NCBI GenBank assembly: GCA_029204225.1
Contig: MU831988.1
Coordinates: 29,005-93,004, forward strand
Direction of reading: 5' to 3'
From: Diphasiastrum complanatum
Lineage: Eukaryota; Streptophyta; Lycopodiopsida; Lycopodiales; Lycopodiaceae
DNA: 64,000 nt
Positions 44,961 through 56,859 of this stretch are shown here, one piece after another; position 1 is the first letter of the stretch, and every line of letters starts with the position of its first letter. The notes under the pieces are model-generated. The model made no database searches and was not told the DNA's origin. It saw only the letters and a list, made by a program, of their open reading frames with translations. The translations under genes and the position numbers were made by a program.

Positions 44961-47890
44961 TTGAAAAGTAAATAATATAACTTTAAAATGGAGAGATATA
45001 TTAATTCTCATGAGTTTTTCAGTCTAATTTGTGCTTCAGACATTAGATTGTTTGTGGGATGTCATAAAGCAATCGAATTATATATTTTAAATGGCTGTTT
45101 CATAGTGTGACAAAATAATCTATACACATGTTGACTCGGAATAAATTTCTCAATTCCATAAACAATAACCTTTGCATGTTTGTAAAAGATTTGACATAAT
45201 GTGTAGTATATATATAGTGTGATGTCTTATGATTTTTAAATTACAAACTATCATTTAGAAACTCATAAGTTTGATAGTGTGTTTCTTGGTTGTTCATGAT
45301 TGTTGGATCTAGGTTATTCAATGTAACTCATGTGAAAAACATAGCACTTCACCTTTTTACATCATATTGATCTGATGTCATATTTGATAGTTATAGGGAT
45401 TTAGAGTTCAACACATACTTTGAAGGCAATCTCCCATTTTAAGTGTATAAAAGATCTAATTCAAGCCTATTTGGGTGTTTTATCTTAAAACACGGGATAA
45501 TGAATTGAAGGTCCTTCAAACCCAAACAAAAAAATAAAGCATGAAAGATTGACATTTTATCCCATGCCTTCAAATACGGTCTTAGATTTGAAGGGGTCTA
45601 CGAAGGTTAGGGGTAGATGTTTATCCATGTCGCATACACATTTTGTTTTTTTGTTATGTGACACTCGATCCAGGCACCTTATTTATCATTATTCATTAAG
45701 GCATGTGCTTTTTTTATTGTTAATTAAAGGGACTATGCCACTTGTTAGCATATCGAGAGCTCACTTTAAGAAATAGGAGATCACTATGATTTGTTGCGTG
45801 TTTGTACATGCTTGCAATTGGTGTCGTAACTAAAATGTCTCATACCAACACTGACAATCTTGGTATGCAACAAATTCACTAAAACAGTTCCAAGTACCTA
45901 GAATACACTAAACCTCGAATACTATGGATAAATGCACTGACTATCGTTTTAATATTTGTCTTCAACTCCGACAGGCTCGTATCAATTTCAAATGATTAGG
46001 AGATTCTTATAATGTGGGAAGAGAAAAAAGTGAACTGGAGAGTGCAGAAAAGATCATCAAAGATGAGGGCAAATGCAAATCTATGAGCAAATAGGACCTT
46101 GACGGGGGGTGGGGGGAACCAGGACACAACATTAGAAAGTTCATGAGAGTTTGATAAAACCAGGGGGGGGTATAGGATTCAACCATAGCTCAAAATCATA
46201 TTCAAAAGAATGTTTCTCTTGATTGGATGATAGACAATCTAAAATTCTATTAATGTGTGTAATAGCAAACAAGCAAGGAAGCCTGAGAATATAATTGAAG
46301 GGACAAACTTTCTAAGGTAATGATCGAAAAAGCATAGCACATAGCAAAAAAAATCTCTAGTAAATGACTGAAAACATAGAAAGGAAGGGCCTGCAATTGT
46401 TTGATAGTCACAAAGTCTTACTGTACCTGATCTTTATCTCCTGGACATGTTCATCATAAATTGAGTACAACATGGTGTAATTCTTCAGATCAAATACCTT
46501 GTATATGCTGCAACCAACCAGCAATTGGTCAAGATGAGTACCAGCCAACAATGATCTTCTTAAGAGAACCTCAATAGATAAAACTCTGTAACTGCAACAA
46601 ATCCAAAAAACATTATCAGCATTCCAACTGGCATGAAATGGATCCTAAAAGAAACAAGAAATCATCTAACCTCATAGAGCTACATGTGAGCAGGGAAGCC
46701 TCTTCATAGCTGATCAATGAAGCCTCATTAAAACACGTTTCAGTCCTCCCAGCTCAGTAGCAAAGTCAAAACACATTTACTCAGTCCTCCCAGCTCAGTA
46801 GCAAAGCATGGAACCTTAATCATAACATTTCCCAGCTGAGCAATGAACCTCACCTCTTCAAGATCTTCACTTTACGGTCTTGAGCAGTCTTGAGCAGCGA
46901 AGCCTCCTCTCCACGCTCTCCTTCCAGCGAAGCCTTCTTCCCATCAACGCTGCCTCCTCACGCCACAGGACGGATTTCAAAAACAATTTAAACTTTGGTA
47001 CCCTGGAAACTCAATGTTAACATTTTTTTAAATTGAGGCCTTTTGATGAGTCTAAGCTATTTGGCATCCCAAGGATTTACACGTCCACCAACCTTAGGAG
47101 ATCACAACTGGAATCCCTTTTCACAAGGCACCTACCTTAGTTTATGTAAATTCTTTGGGCATTGATTTCACTGAATTTTTCTCTGATGCCCATCCATCAC
47201 TACTTTCAGAGACATCTCGAAGCATTGTTGCTTACAGGTAACATCGACAGTACCCAACAATGGACGGAAGCAACACCTGCAATTCGGAGCCACCAAACCT
47301 TGCAACTACCCGGATCTAAACCCCGATAAGTGCGTGAACGAAAGTTGTAACAGTCTATCCTTTGGTGCCTAGAATTAAGGCCAAACGTAGAGGTTACCAA
47401 AAACTAGAGAAGGTTTTCAATCATCTGAAGGTTTAGTATGTAACATTGGAATATCGGTAATTTAGTCTGGAAAGACTTGCGCCTTAACCTCATATCAATG
47501 ACACTTCGAGCAAATTGCAACACAACCAAAGCCTTCCATTATTATTATGACTCATCAATCCCTCAACGTCATTCTCAAGGGTCAATTTCATTCAGAGAGT
47601 GGAGGGGAGGGCACTCTACCATACATATCCACAACGGAATATAAGAAGATGACAACTATAATAACCTAGCTATAAGGCATACTCTTGTAACAAGTTCCCA
47701 TTTTGATCCTATAACCTAAATACTAGCCACACTGAAAACAAGACCTCCCAGCCAGCATAGTTACATACGTCTACCATGAGATTAATGCTTTTCTTTTGTT
47801 CCTTGTAGTGTGTACAAAAAATTTCTTTTCACTTGTGCTTAGTTTCTATTACACAACACCAAATAAGTTTTTGAGTAGTAAAATTTATAG
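44961..47890. other. Unassigned intergenic DNA
   Basis: About 2.9 kb with no gene I can support. It includes two G-runs (about 46098-46116 and 46162-46171) and a short duplication (46730-46807). A minus-strand frame at 47206-47400 has no domain. Confidence 0.4.
46730..46807. repeat. Short tandem duplication (~42 bp, two copies)
   Basis: The phrase 'cagtcctcccagctcagtag' with flanking 'aaaacac' occurs twice in succession. Nearby 'gaagcctc' words also recur (46690-46950). Confidence 0.6.
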
Positions 47891-47892
47891 GA

Positions 47893-50800
47893 GGAGGGTT
47901 TACGAGCCTTTCCACAGCATTCCGGGACACTCCGGACAAGTCGGACCCATTCCAGGTCCCGACCGGTCAAGTGTCCCTGAAGACTTTTTCTGGGCAAAAC
48001 TTCGGACGGAGGTCTCGGGCCACCCGTCAATCCGTTCGGCATCCCGTCTGTCCCCACAGGTTCCACTCGACGTTGCCCACTGGTCAAAATTGATTGTACG
48101 TGAAACAGGCCTCTTTCGGAGAATCTAGGCCTTTGGACGAAAACTAACAAAAGTAGTCCTTTTTCACGTGCCTAGACTGCGCTATCACCGGGACCAATGG
48201 TCCTTTTGACCAAACGACGTCGGAATCATGTCGGGCTGGATCCATCTAGTAAGTATGGGGCCCACGAGCCTTTCCACAGGATTCCGGGCCACTCCGGACA
48301 AGTCAGACCCATTCCAGGTCCCGACCGGTCAAGTGTCCCTGACGACTTTTTCTGGGCGGAACTTCGGACGGAGGTCTCGGGCAACTCGTCAATCCGTTCG
48401 GCATCCCCTCTGTCTCCAAAGTTTCCACTCAACGTTGCCCACTGGTCAAAATTGACTGTATGTGAAACGGGCCTCGTTCGGAAAAATTGGGCCTTTGTAC
48501 GGAAACCAGCAAAGTAGTCCTTTTTCAGGTGCCCTAACTGCGCTATCACCGGGACCAATGGTCATTTTGACCAAACGACGTCGGAATCATGTCAGACTGG
48601 ATCCGTCTGGTCAATGTTGGGCCCACGAGCCTGTCCACAAGATTCCGCTCCACTCCGGACAAGTCGGATCCATTCCAGGTCCCGACCGGTCAAGTGTCCC
48701 TGAAGACTTTTTCTCGGCGGAACTTCGGACGGAGGTCTTGGGCCACCCGTCAATCCGTTCGGCGTCCCGTCTGTCCCCACAGATTCCACTCGACGTTGCC
48801 CACTGGTCGAAACTGACTGTACGTGAAACGGGCCTTGTTTAGAAAAACTGGGCCTTTGGACAGAAACCAGAAAAACTGCGCTATTGTCGTGACCAATGGT
48901 CATTTTGACCAAACGACGTCTGAATCATGTCGGGCTGGATCCGTCTGGTTAGTATGGGGCCCACGAGCCTTTCCACAACATTCTGGGCCACTCCAAACAA
49001 GTCGGACCCATTCCAGGTCCCGACCGGTCAAGTGTCCCTCAAGACTTTTTCTGGGCAAAACTTCGAACGGAGGTCTCGGGCTACTCGTCAATCCGTTTGG
49101 CGTCTCGTTTGTCTCCACAGGTTCCACTTGACGTTGTCCACTGGTCGAAACTGATTGTACATGAAATGGGCCTTGTTTGGAGAAACGGGCCTTTGGACGG
49201 AAACCAGCAAAAGTAGTCCTTTTTTGCGTGCCCTAACTGCGCTATCGCTGGGACCAATGGTCATTTTGACCAAACGATGTCGGAATCATGTCGAGCTAGA
49301 TCCGCTTGGTCAATGTTGGGCCCACGAGCCTGTCCACAGAATTCTGGGCCACTCCGGACAAGTAGGACCCATTCGAGGTCCCGACCGATCAAGTGTCCCT
49401 AAAGACTTTTTCTGGGCAGAACTTCAGACGGAGGTCTCGGGCCATCTGTCAATCCGTTCGGCGTCCCGTCTGTCCCCACAGGTTCCACTCGACGTTGCAC
49501 ACTGGTCAAAACTAACTGTACGTGAAACGGGCCTTGTTCGGGAAAACTGGGCCTTTGGACGTAAACCAGCAAAAGTAGTCCTTTTTCACATGCCTAGACT
49601 GTGCTATTGTCGTGACCAATGGTCATTTTGACCAAACCACATCGGAATCATGTCGGGCTGGATCCGTCTACTCAGTTTGGGGCCCACGAGCCTTTCCACA
49701 GCATTCCGGGCCACTCTGGACAAGTCGGACCCATTCCAGGTCCTGACCGGTCAAGTGTCCCTAAACACTTTTTCTGGGCGGAACTTCGGACGGAGGTCTC
49801 AGGCCACTTGTCAATCCGTTCGGCGTCCCATCTGTCCCCACAGGTTTCACTTGACGTTGCCCACTGGTCAAATTTGACTGTACGTGAAACGGGCCTTGTT
49901 CGGAAAAACTGGGCCTTTGGACGGAAACCAACAAAAGTAGTCCTTTTTCGCGTGCCTAGACTGCGCTATTGCCGTGACCAATGGTATTTTGACCAAACGA
50001 CGTCGGAATCATGTCGGGCTGGATCCTTCTACTCAGTTTAGGGCCCACGAGCATTTCCACAGCATTCCGGGCCACTCCGGACAAGTCGGACCCATTCCAG
50101 GTCCCGACCGGTCAAGTGTCCCTAAAGAGTTTTTCTGGGTGCAACTTCGGACGAAGGTCTCGGGCCACCCGTCAATCCGTTTGGTGTCCCGTCCTTCCCA
50201 CAGGTTCCACTCAATGTTGCTCACTGGTCAAAACTGACTGTACGTGAAACGGGCCTCGTTAGGAGAAACTGGTCCTTTGGACGAAAACCAGCAAAATTAG
50301 TCCTTTTTCGCGTGCCCTAACTGCGCTATCGCCGGGACCAACGGTCATTTTGACCAAATGACGTCGAAATCATGTCAGTTTGGATCCGTATGGTCAATAT
50401 GGGGCCACGAGCTTGTCCACATGATTCCGGGCCACTCCGGACAAGTCCAACCCATTCCAGGTCCCGACCGGTCAAGTGTCCTTGAAAACTTTTTCTGGGC
50501 GGAACTTTGGATGGACGTCTCGGACCACCCGTCAATCCGTTCGACGTCCCGTCTATCGCCACAGGTTTGACTCGACGTTGCCCACTAGTCGAAACTAATT
50601 GTACATGAAATGGGCCTTGTTCAGAGAAACTGGGCCTATGGACGGAAACCAGCAAAAGTAGTCCTTTTTCGCATGCCTAGACTACGCTATCGCAGAGACC
50701 AATTGTCATTTTGACCAAACGACGTCAGAATCATGTCAGGCTGGATCCGTCTGGTCAGTATGGGGCCCACGAGCCTTTCCACAGCATTCCGGGCCACTCC

Positions 50801-51282
50801 AGACAAGTCGGACCCATTCCAGGTCCCGACTGGTCAAGTGTCCCTGAAGACTTTTTCTGGGCGGAACTTTGGACTTAGGTCTTGGGACACCCGTCAATCC
50901 GTTTGGCGTCCCCACAGGTTCCACTCGACGTTGCCCACTGGTCAAAACTAACTGTACGTAAAACGGGCCTCGTTCAGAGAAACTGGTCCTTTGGACGGAA
51001 ACCAGCAAAAGTAGTCCCTTTTCGCGTGCCCTAACTGCACTATCACCGGGACCAATCGTCATTTTGACCAAATGACATCGGAATCATGTCGGGCTAGATC
51101 CGTCTGGTCAATATGGGGCCCACGAGCCTTTCCATAGCATTCTAAGCCACTCCGGACAAGTTGGACCCATTCCAGGTCCTGACCGGTCAACTGTCCCTGA
51201 AGACTTTTTTTGGGCAGAACTTCGGACGGAGGTCTCGGGCCACCCGTCAATTTGTTCGGCATCCCGTCTGTCCCCATAGGTA
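47893..51282. repeat. Satellite array B, unit about 361 bp, ~9.4 copies
   Basis: The landmark cacgagcc recurs at 47901 (tacgagcc), 48263, 48624, 48962, 49323, 49685, 50046, 50406, 50768 and 51121. Most spacings are 360-362; one is 338 and one 353. Units look highly similar, GC- and CpG-rich, and stand out from the AT-rich surroundings. The array starts partway through a unit and stops abruptly at 51282. Because some units are divisible by three or nearly so, frames of 75 to 160 codons stay open in several units on both strands; these are not genes. Confidence 0.95.
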
Positions 51283-51289
51283 AGTCGGG

Positions 51290-51540
51290 ATGTCTATTTC
51301 AATGAAAATAAGATGGCTGGTGCAAATCTTCTTGGAAAAGAAAATTGAGAGGTCTTGGGTTGAGTTGAAAGTGGAACAGTTAGTTATGTCTTTACATCAG
51401 TAGCAACGGAAGTAGTAGGAATGGTGGTAGTGGCAAGTGAAATGGTGATTGAGGCGGTATCAACAATGGTGGTGGTGGTTAGTGGTGGGACTAGTGCAGC
51501 TGCCTTTGAAACAATCTCCACCTTATCTTCTACAAGATCG
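51290..51540. other. Spacer after satellite B
   Basis: GT-rich stretch (tggtggtggt at about 51465-51485) with no clear gene. Confidence 0.35.
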
Positions 51541-51543
51541 CCT

Positions 51544-51859
51544 TCATTGAAGTTCAAGGGTGTCTACATCGATGAAGTCATCTTGCTTCAGAGCAGTGGA
51601 GTCTTTTGTTTTTTTTTTTGGCCCTTGTACTTTCCTGGACTTCCACTGAAATTTGTGCTGCCTGACCTTGATCTTGATCTTTTCTTGTTTCGTGGTCAGG
51701 ATTGGCTGCTTTAGTCTCTTTAGCTTTGTCATCATGAGTGGGGTCAGCTACAATCGTGTGTTCAGCTTGCGTGGTTACTACTCCCTTTCTCCCTCCTCTG
51801 AAAGTATTGCCTGTGTCTACTGGGCATGAGGGGGTGAGGTAACAACTGGAACAGATCAT
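51544..51859 (-). CDS. Unidentified charged reading frame
   Basis: Minus strand, two overlapping frames: a Lys/Glu/Asp-rich segment (THDDKAKETKAANPDHETRK, VQESTRAKKKNKRLHCSEAR), then DFIDVDTLELQ in the same frame after one stop. It could be the hydrophilic C-terminus of a retrotransposon or host protein. No domain is recognised; support is low. Confidence 0.25.
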
Positions 51860-51939
51860 GATGGTGATTTGGATTGGGTGCTTGTATCCAGTGAGTTTAC
51901 CGGTGTAGTTACGAATGAAGCCACAATTGACCTAGAGCT

Positions 51940-52008
51940 AAGCTATGAAAGCATCACATAAGCAAGACTTAACCAAGCTACGAAAGCATCACATAAGCAA
52001 GACTTAAT
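51940..52008. repeat. Tandem duplication (~33 bp, two copies)
   Basis: 'agctatgaaagcatcacata' followed by 'agcaagactta' occurs twice in a row with one substitution. Confidence 0.75.
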
Positions 52009-52060
52009 CTTGGAAAGTAGGAAAGAGAGAGATTAAGGAGACTAAAGAGAGAGATCAAGG

Positions 52061-52897
52061 GAGGGTGTTCCACTCAATATTCTTAGAATTGACAATTTCA
52101 GCATAGAATCTAGCGAGAGACCTGAAGACATTAAAATGTGTGTTCAATTTTTCCCATTGAGCTAAGTTAAAGCACCATTGTCTATATTGTATGAACAAAT
52201 TAGAAGGGCTAATTATAGAATCACAACCTGATATTTGCTTTTGGGAGAGCTCAAATGCAATTGAGAACCAAGATTTCGAACTACAGGGAGATGAAGTTTT
52301 GAGCAAAAAAACCAAAAGGTTTTTAACTGCTCCAATTATGAGATCTGTGGTTTCAAAGGAGGCAACATAAGTGTTTTTCCTAAAAATTGCATGTTTTTTA
52401 GAGACATCGTTGCTGCATTTTGCCACCATGGAAAAATTGTAGTTAATGCATACACAGGAGGGTACACCATGAGAGAAGCCTTGCAACAAAATATGCAAAC
52501 AATCGTCTTGGTGTGCAACAATGAAGATAAATGTTTATTGGAGGCTTATTGCTCAACTATGGTGACTATGATACCCAGTTTAGCCAAAAACATGAAGGCC
52601 ATTAATGATGGAAGAAAAAGCGTAGACCATCAACAATCGGGTGATAAGGTGGCCAATTCCTCAATTGCACCTGCGAGTCTTTTAGAAAACATAAATTTGG
52701 ATGATATTCAACAAACACAAGAAGATGACGAAGAAAATACTTTCACAAAAAGCATTCCCGACCATGAACTCCCACTTACAGGTTTCCAAGAAGAACAAAT
52801 GCCACCAAATGACGAGAGTGCGCATCTTGATGGTACGAGAGGAAAAGAGCATGTTGAGGATTCTATCGCCACAACAGTTAAACACTTTGGTATTTAG
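52061..52897 (+). pseudogene. DNA-methylase-like segment with acidic tail, decayed
   Basis: The plus strand is read in pieces: VPLNILRIDNFSIES (52067 onward), LKHHCLYCMNKLEGLIIE in another frame, then from about 52340 GGNISVFPKNCMFFRDIVAA, HGKIVVNAYTGGYTMREALQ and TIVLVCNNEDKCLLEAYCSTM. The F-R-D-I-V, then G-x-V-V-(D/N)-x-x-x-G-G-x-T, then A-L-x...V-x-x-N-E-D layout matches the C-terminal AdoMet-binding part of N4/N6-type DNA methylases (motif I D-x-F-x-G-x-G-T). The Asp of motif I is Asn and the Phe is Tyr, so activity is doubtful. A polar, acidic tail (NINLDDIQQTQEDDEENTF) runs to a stop at 52895. The phosphatase-like exon follows 715 bp later on the same strand. A chance resemblance is possible. 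Confidence 0.4.
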
Positions 52898-53059
52898 AAA
52901 AAAGTTTTGTACAAATTTTAAATTAAGAGTAAAGTGATATGTTTCACAAGAGACATTTTTTACAAACGTAATTTGGAGTTTTTTTTTTTAATTTAGATTT
53001 TGTGATGATTTTTCTTTTTATAAATCAAAAACGATATTTTGAATTCAAATATTATTTTG

Positions 53060-53420
53060 TTCATGTTGTACAACTGGTTTGAAGACAATAAATTTTGAAG
53101 AATATATGCCATCAAATAACGAGAGTGTGCATCTTGATGGTAGGAAAAGAATATAACACAATATGGATTTTAGTAAGAGAAAAGCTTAATAATGTGGTAC
53201 TTAAGACATGTCAATTTCCTTACCAAATTTGAAAACCTAATTTACAATTATGCATTTCACGAGAAAAGCACTTCTGACAAGCATGTTGTGAAACTTTTTT
53301 TTGACAATTTTGCCATAATCTTTCTTTGAGATAATTATAAAACAATATTATTAATTGGATTGTTTCGTTACTTTTGTTGTACAGTTGGTTTGATGACAAT
53401 GAATTTCGCAGACGAGTTTC
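53060..53420 (+). repeat. Duplicated exon pieces between the two host-like segments
   Basis: 53093-53150 repeats 52795-52850 (ccaccaaatgacgagagtg type, 'gcatcttgatggta'). Independently, 53066-53101 and 53378-53413 share 'gttgtaca', 'tggtttga' and 'gacaat'. These look like local exon duplications within the decayed locus. Confidence 0.5.
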
Positions 53421-53612
53421 AATTTCTAGAAAAACAACAGGAGGAAAGTTTCTATTAACTAATGCATTTAAGCTTGTATATATATTTTTTGCTTTATGCA
53501 AATGATATTTTTAGTTCATGTTAATATTGTCATTGGATATTTATGTGCCGACTAACATGAATGTACATTTCTTTTTTTTTGATTAGTTAAAAAAAAAAAA
53601 TTTCTCTTTCAG

Positions 53613-54525
53613 GTGGTAAAGCCATCTAGACGTATTGAAGATGACATTTTTATTATTTTAGACCTAGATGATATTCTCATGAAATGATGCGATACTAGTC
53701 CACAATGCTCAAGGGATAGGAAATGGCAATCAAAACAGATCAAATTGTGACATGGGTGGTTGGAATTTCTTAAAAACATTTTGTCAAAATTTAAGATTGG
53801 CATTTGGTCCTCTATGGACTATGAAACTGTGCTTAGTATTTGCTCTTTCATGGAAAGGGAGGCATGTCAAAAGCTTCCATTTTTCATGTTGTGGAGCCTA
53901 GAAAATTGCTACCAACATTCAAGTATAATGTGTCCCGAGAAGTCTTTTGTAGCTGCTAATTTCAAACCCTTATGCTATACATGGCGTCATTTTTATCCTA
54001 GACTCAACAAACACAACACGGTGCTTATAGATTATTCACCATATAAATCATGCATGAACAGTCCATTGAGTTGTATATTTCTAGAGGCATATACTTCGGT
54101 TTCCGACAACAACTATCTTAATGATGTCTTGTGGCCATACCTAGAACAAATGAAAGAAGCTCCAGACATTGAGAGCTATGTAAAGTCACATTTCATTGGA
54201 CAAGAAGCAGTTACTACAAGTCACCCGTACTACAATATGCTTAGAGAAGTGATAAAAGTTCCTTGGGACTCCTGGAAATCAAAAAAATCTACCAAGGAGC
54301 AAAAACTACATCTGGTTGGAGGAATGGCTACTGGAATGGCTCAAAAGCAGACTTCACTATACGAGGAGTTGGAATTAGAACAAGTGGAGCTTCTTTATGC
54401 TCTTATGCAAAAACCTAAGCCATGGAAGCTTTCAAGGGGAGATGTATTTGCTATTTGTATACATCTTGGGCTACAACAAGATAACTTTGGTGAACATGCA
54501 ATGATAACATACGTAATAAATTTGG
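53613..54525 (+). pseudogene. FCP1/NLI-type (HAD) phosphatase-like exon
   Basis: Begins after a strong acceptor (TTTCTCTTTCAG). Motif I is present as ILDLDDIL (53655-53678; family D-x-D-x-T/V). After two in-frame TGA codons (53685 and 53748) come the body GWLEFLKNILSKFKIGIWSS (family R-P-x...F-x-x-G-I-W-S-S), LPFFMLWSLENCY, a Lys-containing FKPLCYTWRHFYP, VLIDYSPYKSCMN (family L-L-D-D-S-P-x-K) and SYVKSHFIGQEAV. This is the plant FCP1-like phosphatase fold that removes phosphate from Ser/Thr of protein substrates. The second Asp of motif III is Tyr, which should remove metal binding. Both TGA codons could come from CGA. The 3' end runs into a gypsy fragment at about 54525. Confidence 0.65.
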
Positions 54526-54745
54526 TGGATATATCCAGGCTACATTCAGCACATTCAGTGGAAATGTGATTGGTGTATCCAAAGTTCGATCTAACGAGGA
54601 AATCTCGCTCAAATCTGATTGATTATCTTGTTGACACATATATCATGCTGTACAGTCAATTGTTGCAAGAGTTTCATTCCAATTGATAGTATCCATTTGA
54701 GAATAATAATGAACAAGTATGATCTGTTGTTGACGAATTGTCATC
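54526..54745 (-). pseudogene. Gypsy linker fragment inserted at the phosphatase 3' end
   Basis: Closely matches 560-800 (TPITFPLNVLNVAWI on the minus strand; 'gattgattatcttgttgaca', 'ttcatt...ttgatagtatccatttgag'). It joins the phosphatase frame directly and is itself cut by the LTR of copia F at 54746. Confidence 0.7.
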
Positions 54746-55434
54746 TGTGAAAAATTGCCTACATTGGCAAATCTAGCCATGTAGAATATTGTACAATTTG
54801 TCAATATTGTTTGTTGGTTACTTGAATGGCCAAAGTGCCACTTGTATATACACACCTAAAGTAGGTTACCATGAGTCAATAGGAGTGGTTGTGTCTATTT
54901 GAAAGTGATTCCTACTTTGTAGGATCTAGACCATGATTTATGATGAGATTTGTAACTACCATGCACCTACCAAGCATGACTCTTGGATCTAGGCTAGGGT
55001 TTTCAAATTAGGGCAAGAAAGTGGAGTCTACTTCCTTATTACATGCAGGATTTTCACCTAACTTTTGCAAAGGAAGTGTGTTTTACTATGTATTCCCAAT
55101 CTCCATAGTGAGAAGATAGAAACTTTTTGGAGCCTGAAGGAGAAACTCGAGTTTCCTCTCATTGTATGGTGATTACTCTTGATTTCCAATGAAACCCAGC
55201 TTTGGCACTTTGTAAACACTATCTACAGGCCGTACTATAGCCTTATTTCCACATGGGTGGAGTTGGATTGTACTATTTGATCAATGCTTTGATTGTCTCT
55301 ACTTGTTTCCTATCAAGCTGCTAAACTAGATCTTGTTTTCTGATGACTAGTTTCTGATAGATTGTTTAACAAGCATACAATCACCTTGTGGTTCATTCAA
55401 AGATCCATTTATGGTCCTTAGTACTATACTCACA
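54746..55434 (+). repeat. 5' LTR of copia F
   Basis: 689 bp starting TGTGAAAAATTGCC and ending ACTCACA, directly followed by a perfect tRNA-Met PBS. The first 40 bp match the LTR stub of copia D. The 5 bp before it are tcatc; no second copy is found because the element is truncated. Confidence 0.8.
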
Positions 55435-55447
55435 TGGTATCAGAGCC
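55435..55447 (+). promoter_or_regulatory. Primer binding site of copia F
   Basis: TGGTATCAGAGCC immediately after the LTR, complementary to initiator tRNA-Met. Confidence 0.85.
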
Positions 55448-56066
55448 AAGTACAAGGCCATTGATCTGAGTTTGAATCTAATCCAGTTTTAGCAGGTTTT
55501 GGTGCAAAAAACTAGTATTGGAAGGGTGAGCTGGTATCCAGGTTTTGGTGAGGGGATTTGATCCCAAACTTTTTCAGGATCAAAATCCGTAATTTTTACA
55601 TGTGTGGGCATCTCTGAACCAGCATTTAATAACCCATATTCATTGGATCATAGAAAATTCATCTGGTGTCAGTTTGATGTAATTTTTGGTGCAAATCCTA
55701 GGATAAGCCACCAAGATCACTTGCCATTGATTAGTTTTGAATTTGTTTTATGAAAACTAATTAATCTGGGCTGATTTCAGACCTTCTTAAAGTGGAAACC
55801 AGGTCTTGAAAGTACATCAAAGTGAATGAGAGAGATAGAGTCAGTTTTTGTCCAAGAATAGCCAAGATTGGCAAGATTTGCTTGAGTGTAGTTTTCAGAT
55901 CATCTTATCTTCATTCCAGCTTTGTGAGGGAGTGATAGAACTGTGATTACAAATCCATCTGTTGGATTAGAAGTCAACATTTGAGTGAAACATTGCAAGT
56001 TAGAAACCTTTGTGAGTTTCAGGTCCAAACAAATCTATATCTTGTGTGTAGAATCTTGCTAGTAAG
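55448..56066 (+). other. Leader of copia F
   Basis: About 620 bp between PBS and gag, the same length as in the young copia, with no coding frame. Confidence 0.6.
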
Positions 56067-56261
56067 ATGGGATCAGTGGGAGCCTACCTTCTAGAAGCTA
56101 GTGAGAGGTTAAATTCTACCAATTATGCTATTTGGAAAGTGAGGATGGAGTCACTAATGGTGCTCCAGGATCTTTATGAGTTTCTAATAGATGATGAAGA
56201 TGAATCTCTAGGTGAGATAACACAACAAGAGATGTATATTGATTCTGATTCACAATTATAA
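56067..56261 (+). pseudogene. Copia F gag N-terminus, truncated
   Basis: Starts at an ATG with MGSVGAYLLEASERLNSTNY and AIWKVRMESLM, the start of copia gag (compare MATNGGYMLESNDRLTSLNY in the young element). Homology fades after LIDDEDESL and the frame stops at 56261. The rest of the element is missing. Confidence 0.75.
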
Positions 56262-56505
56262 ATTTGTTTTTGATCAATAGTTTCTAATTGTCTAAAAATT
56301 GTCTTAAGTTTTCTCTTATTCCCCATATCATTTCCACATGCATATTCAATCAAGGCAAAAACTATTCTACTAGTACATAGATCAGAAAACAAACCTGATT
56401 GAAGACACTGATATTAGTTTGATTTATTTAAACTTTCATCGTGTTCTCTGAGGAAGAATTGTTATCATTTTCCTACAGGGAATGCTAGCTTTGGTGACTT
56501 TGCGA
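56262..56505. other. Unassigned spacer
   Basis: Nothing recognised; the deletion junction of copia F lies near its left end. Confidence 0.35.
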
Positions 56506-56519
56506 GTTGCCTTCTTTGT

Positions 56520-56705
56520 TAGCAGCCTTAGGCTTAGAAAGCTTCTTGTTCTTGTTCTTGTCCTTTAGGCACTTTCTAGAGCACATGCACATACCTTCAA
56601 AGAAACGTCAATCCTTAAGCTTAGAAAGCTTCTTATTCTTGTTCTTGTTCTTCAAGCACTTTCGTAAATACCTACACATACCTTCAAAGAAAGGTCAATT
56701 TTCAT
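56520..56705 (-). repeat. Tandem duplication, two ~88-bp copies, coding-like
   Basis: 56527-56612 and 56613-56701 are direct copies (cttagaaagcttcttgttct ... cataccttcaaagaaa). On the minus strand each encodes a Lys/Asn-rich KNKNKKLSKLKD type segment, so it may be a repeated basic tail of a lost gene. Confidence 0.6.
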
Positions 56706-56859
56706 GCCATCAGACATGGCTTATAAAAGGTTCTTAATTCTACAGGTAGTAATACCTACACACTCAAATCATTAGAGCAATAAGTTCATACAATATCATA
56801 AATAGAATAATGGTCATTGGTAGTTTCATGTCATCAAAGTCAATGTAAAGATGGAAGAT

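Noticed and set aside
46095-46175. G-runs that might form a quadruplex
   Set aside because: The runs are too far apart (about 50 bp) and too few for a convincing intramolecular quadruplex.
47796-51277. Many 60-158 codon frames on both strands
   Set aside because: They recur with the 361-bp satellite unit, overlap in sense and antisense, and lack conserved starts. They are by-products of a stop-poor, GC-rich monomer.
52055-52498. A 147-codon minus-strand frame
   Set aside because: It lies antisense to the methylase-like segment, which has recognisable blocks; the minus frame has none.
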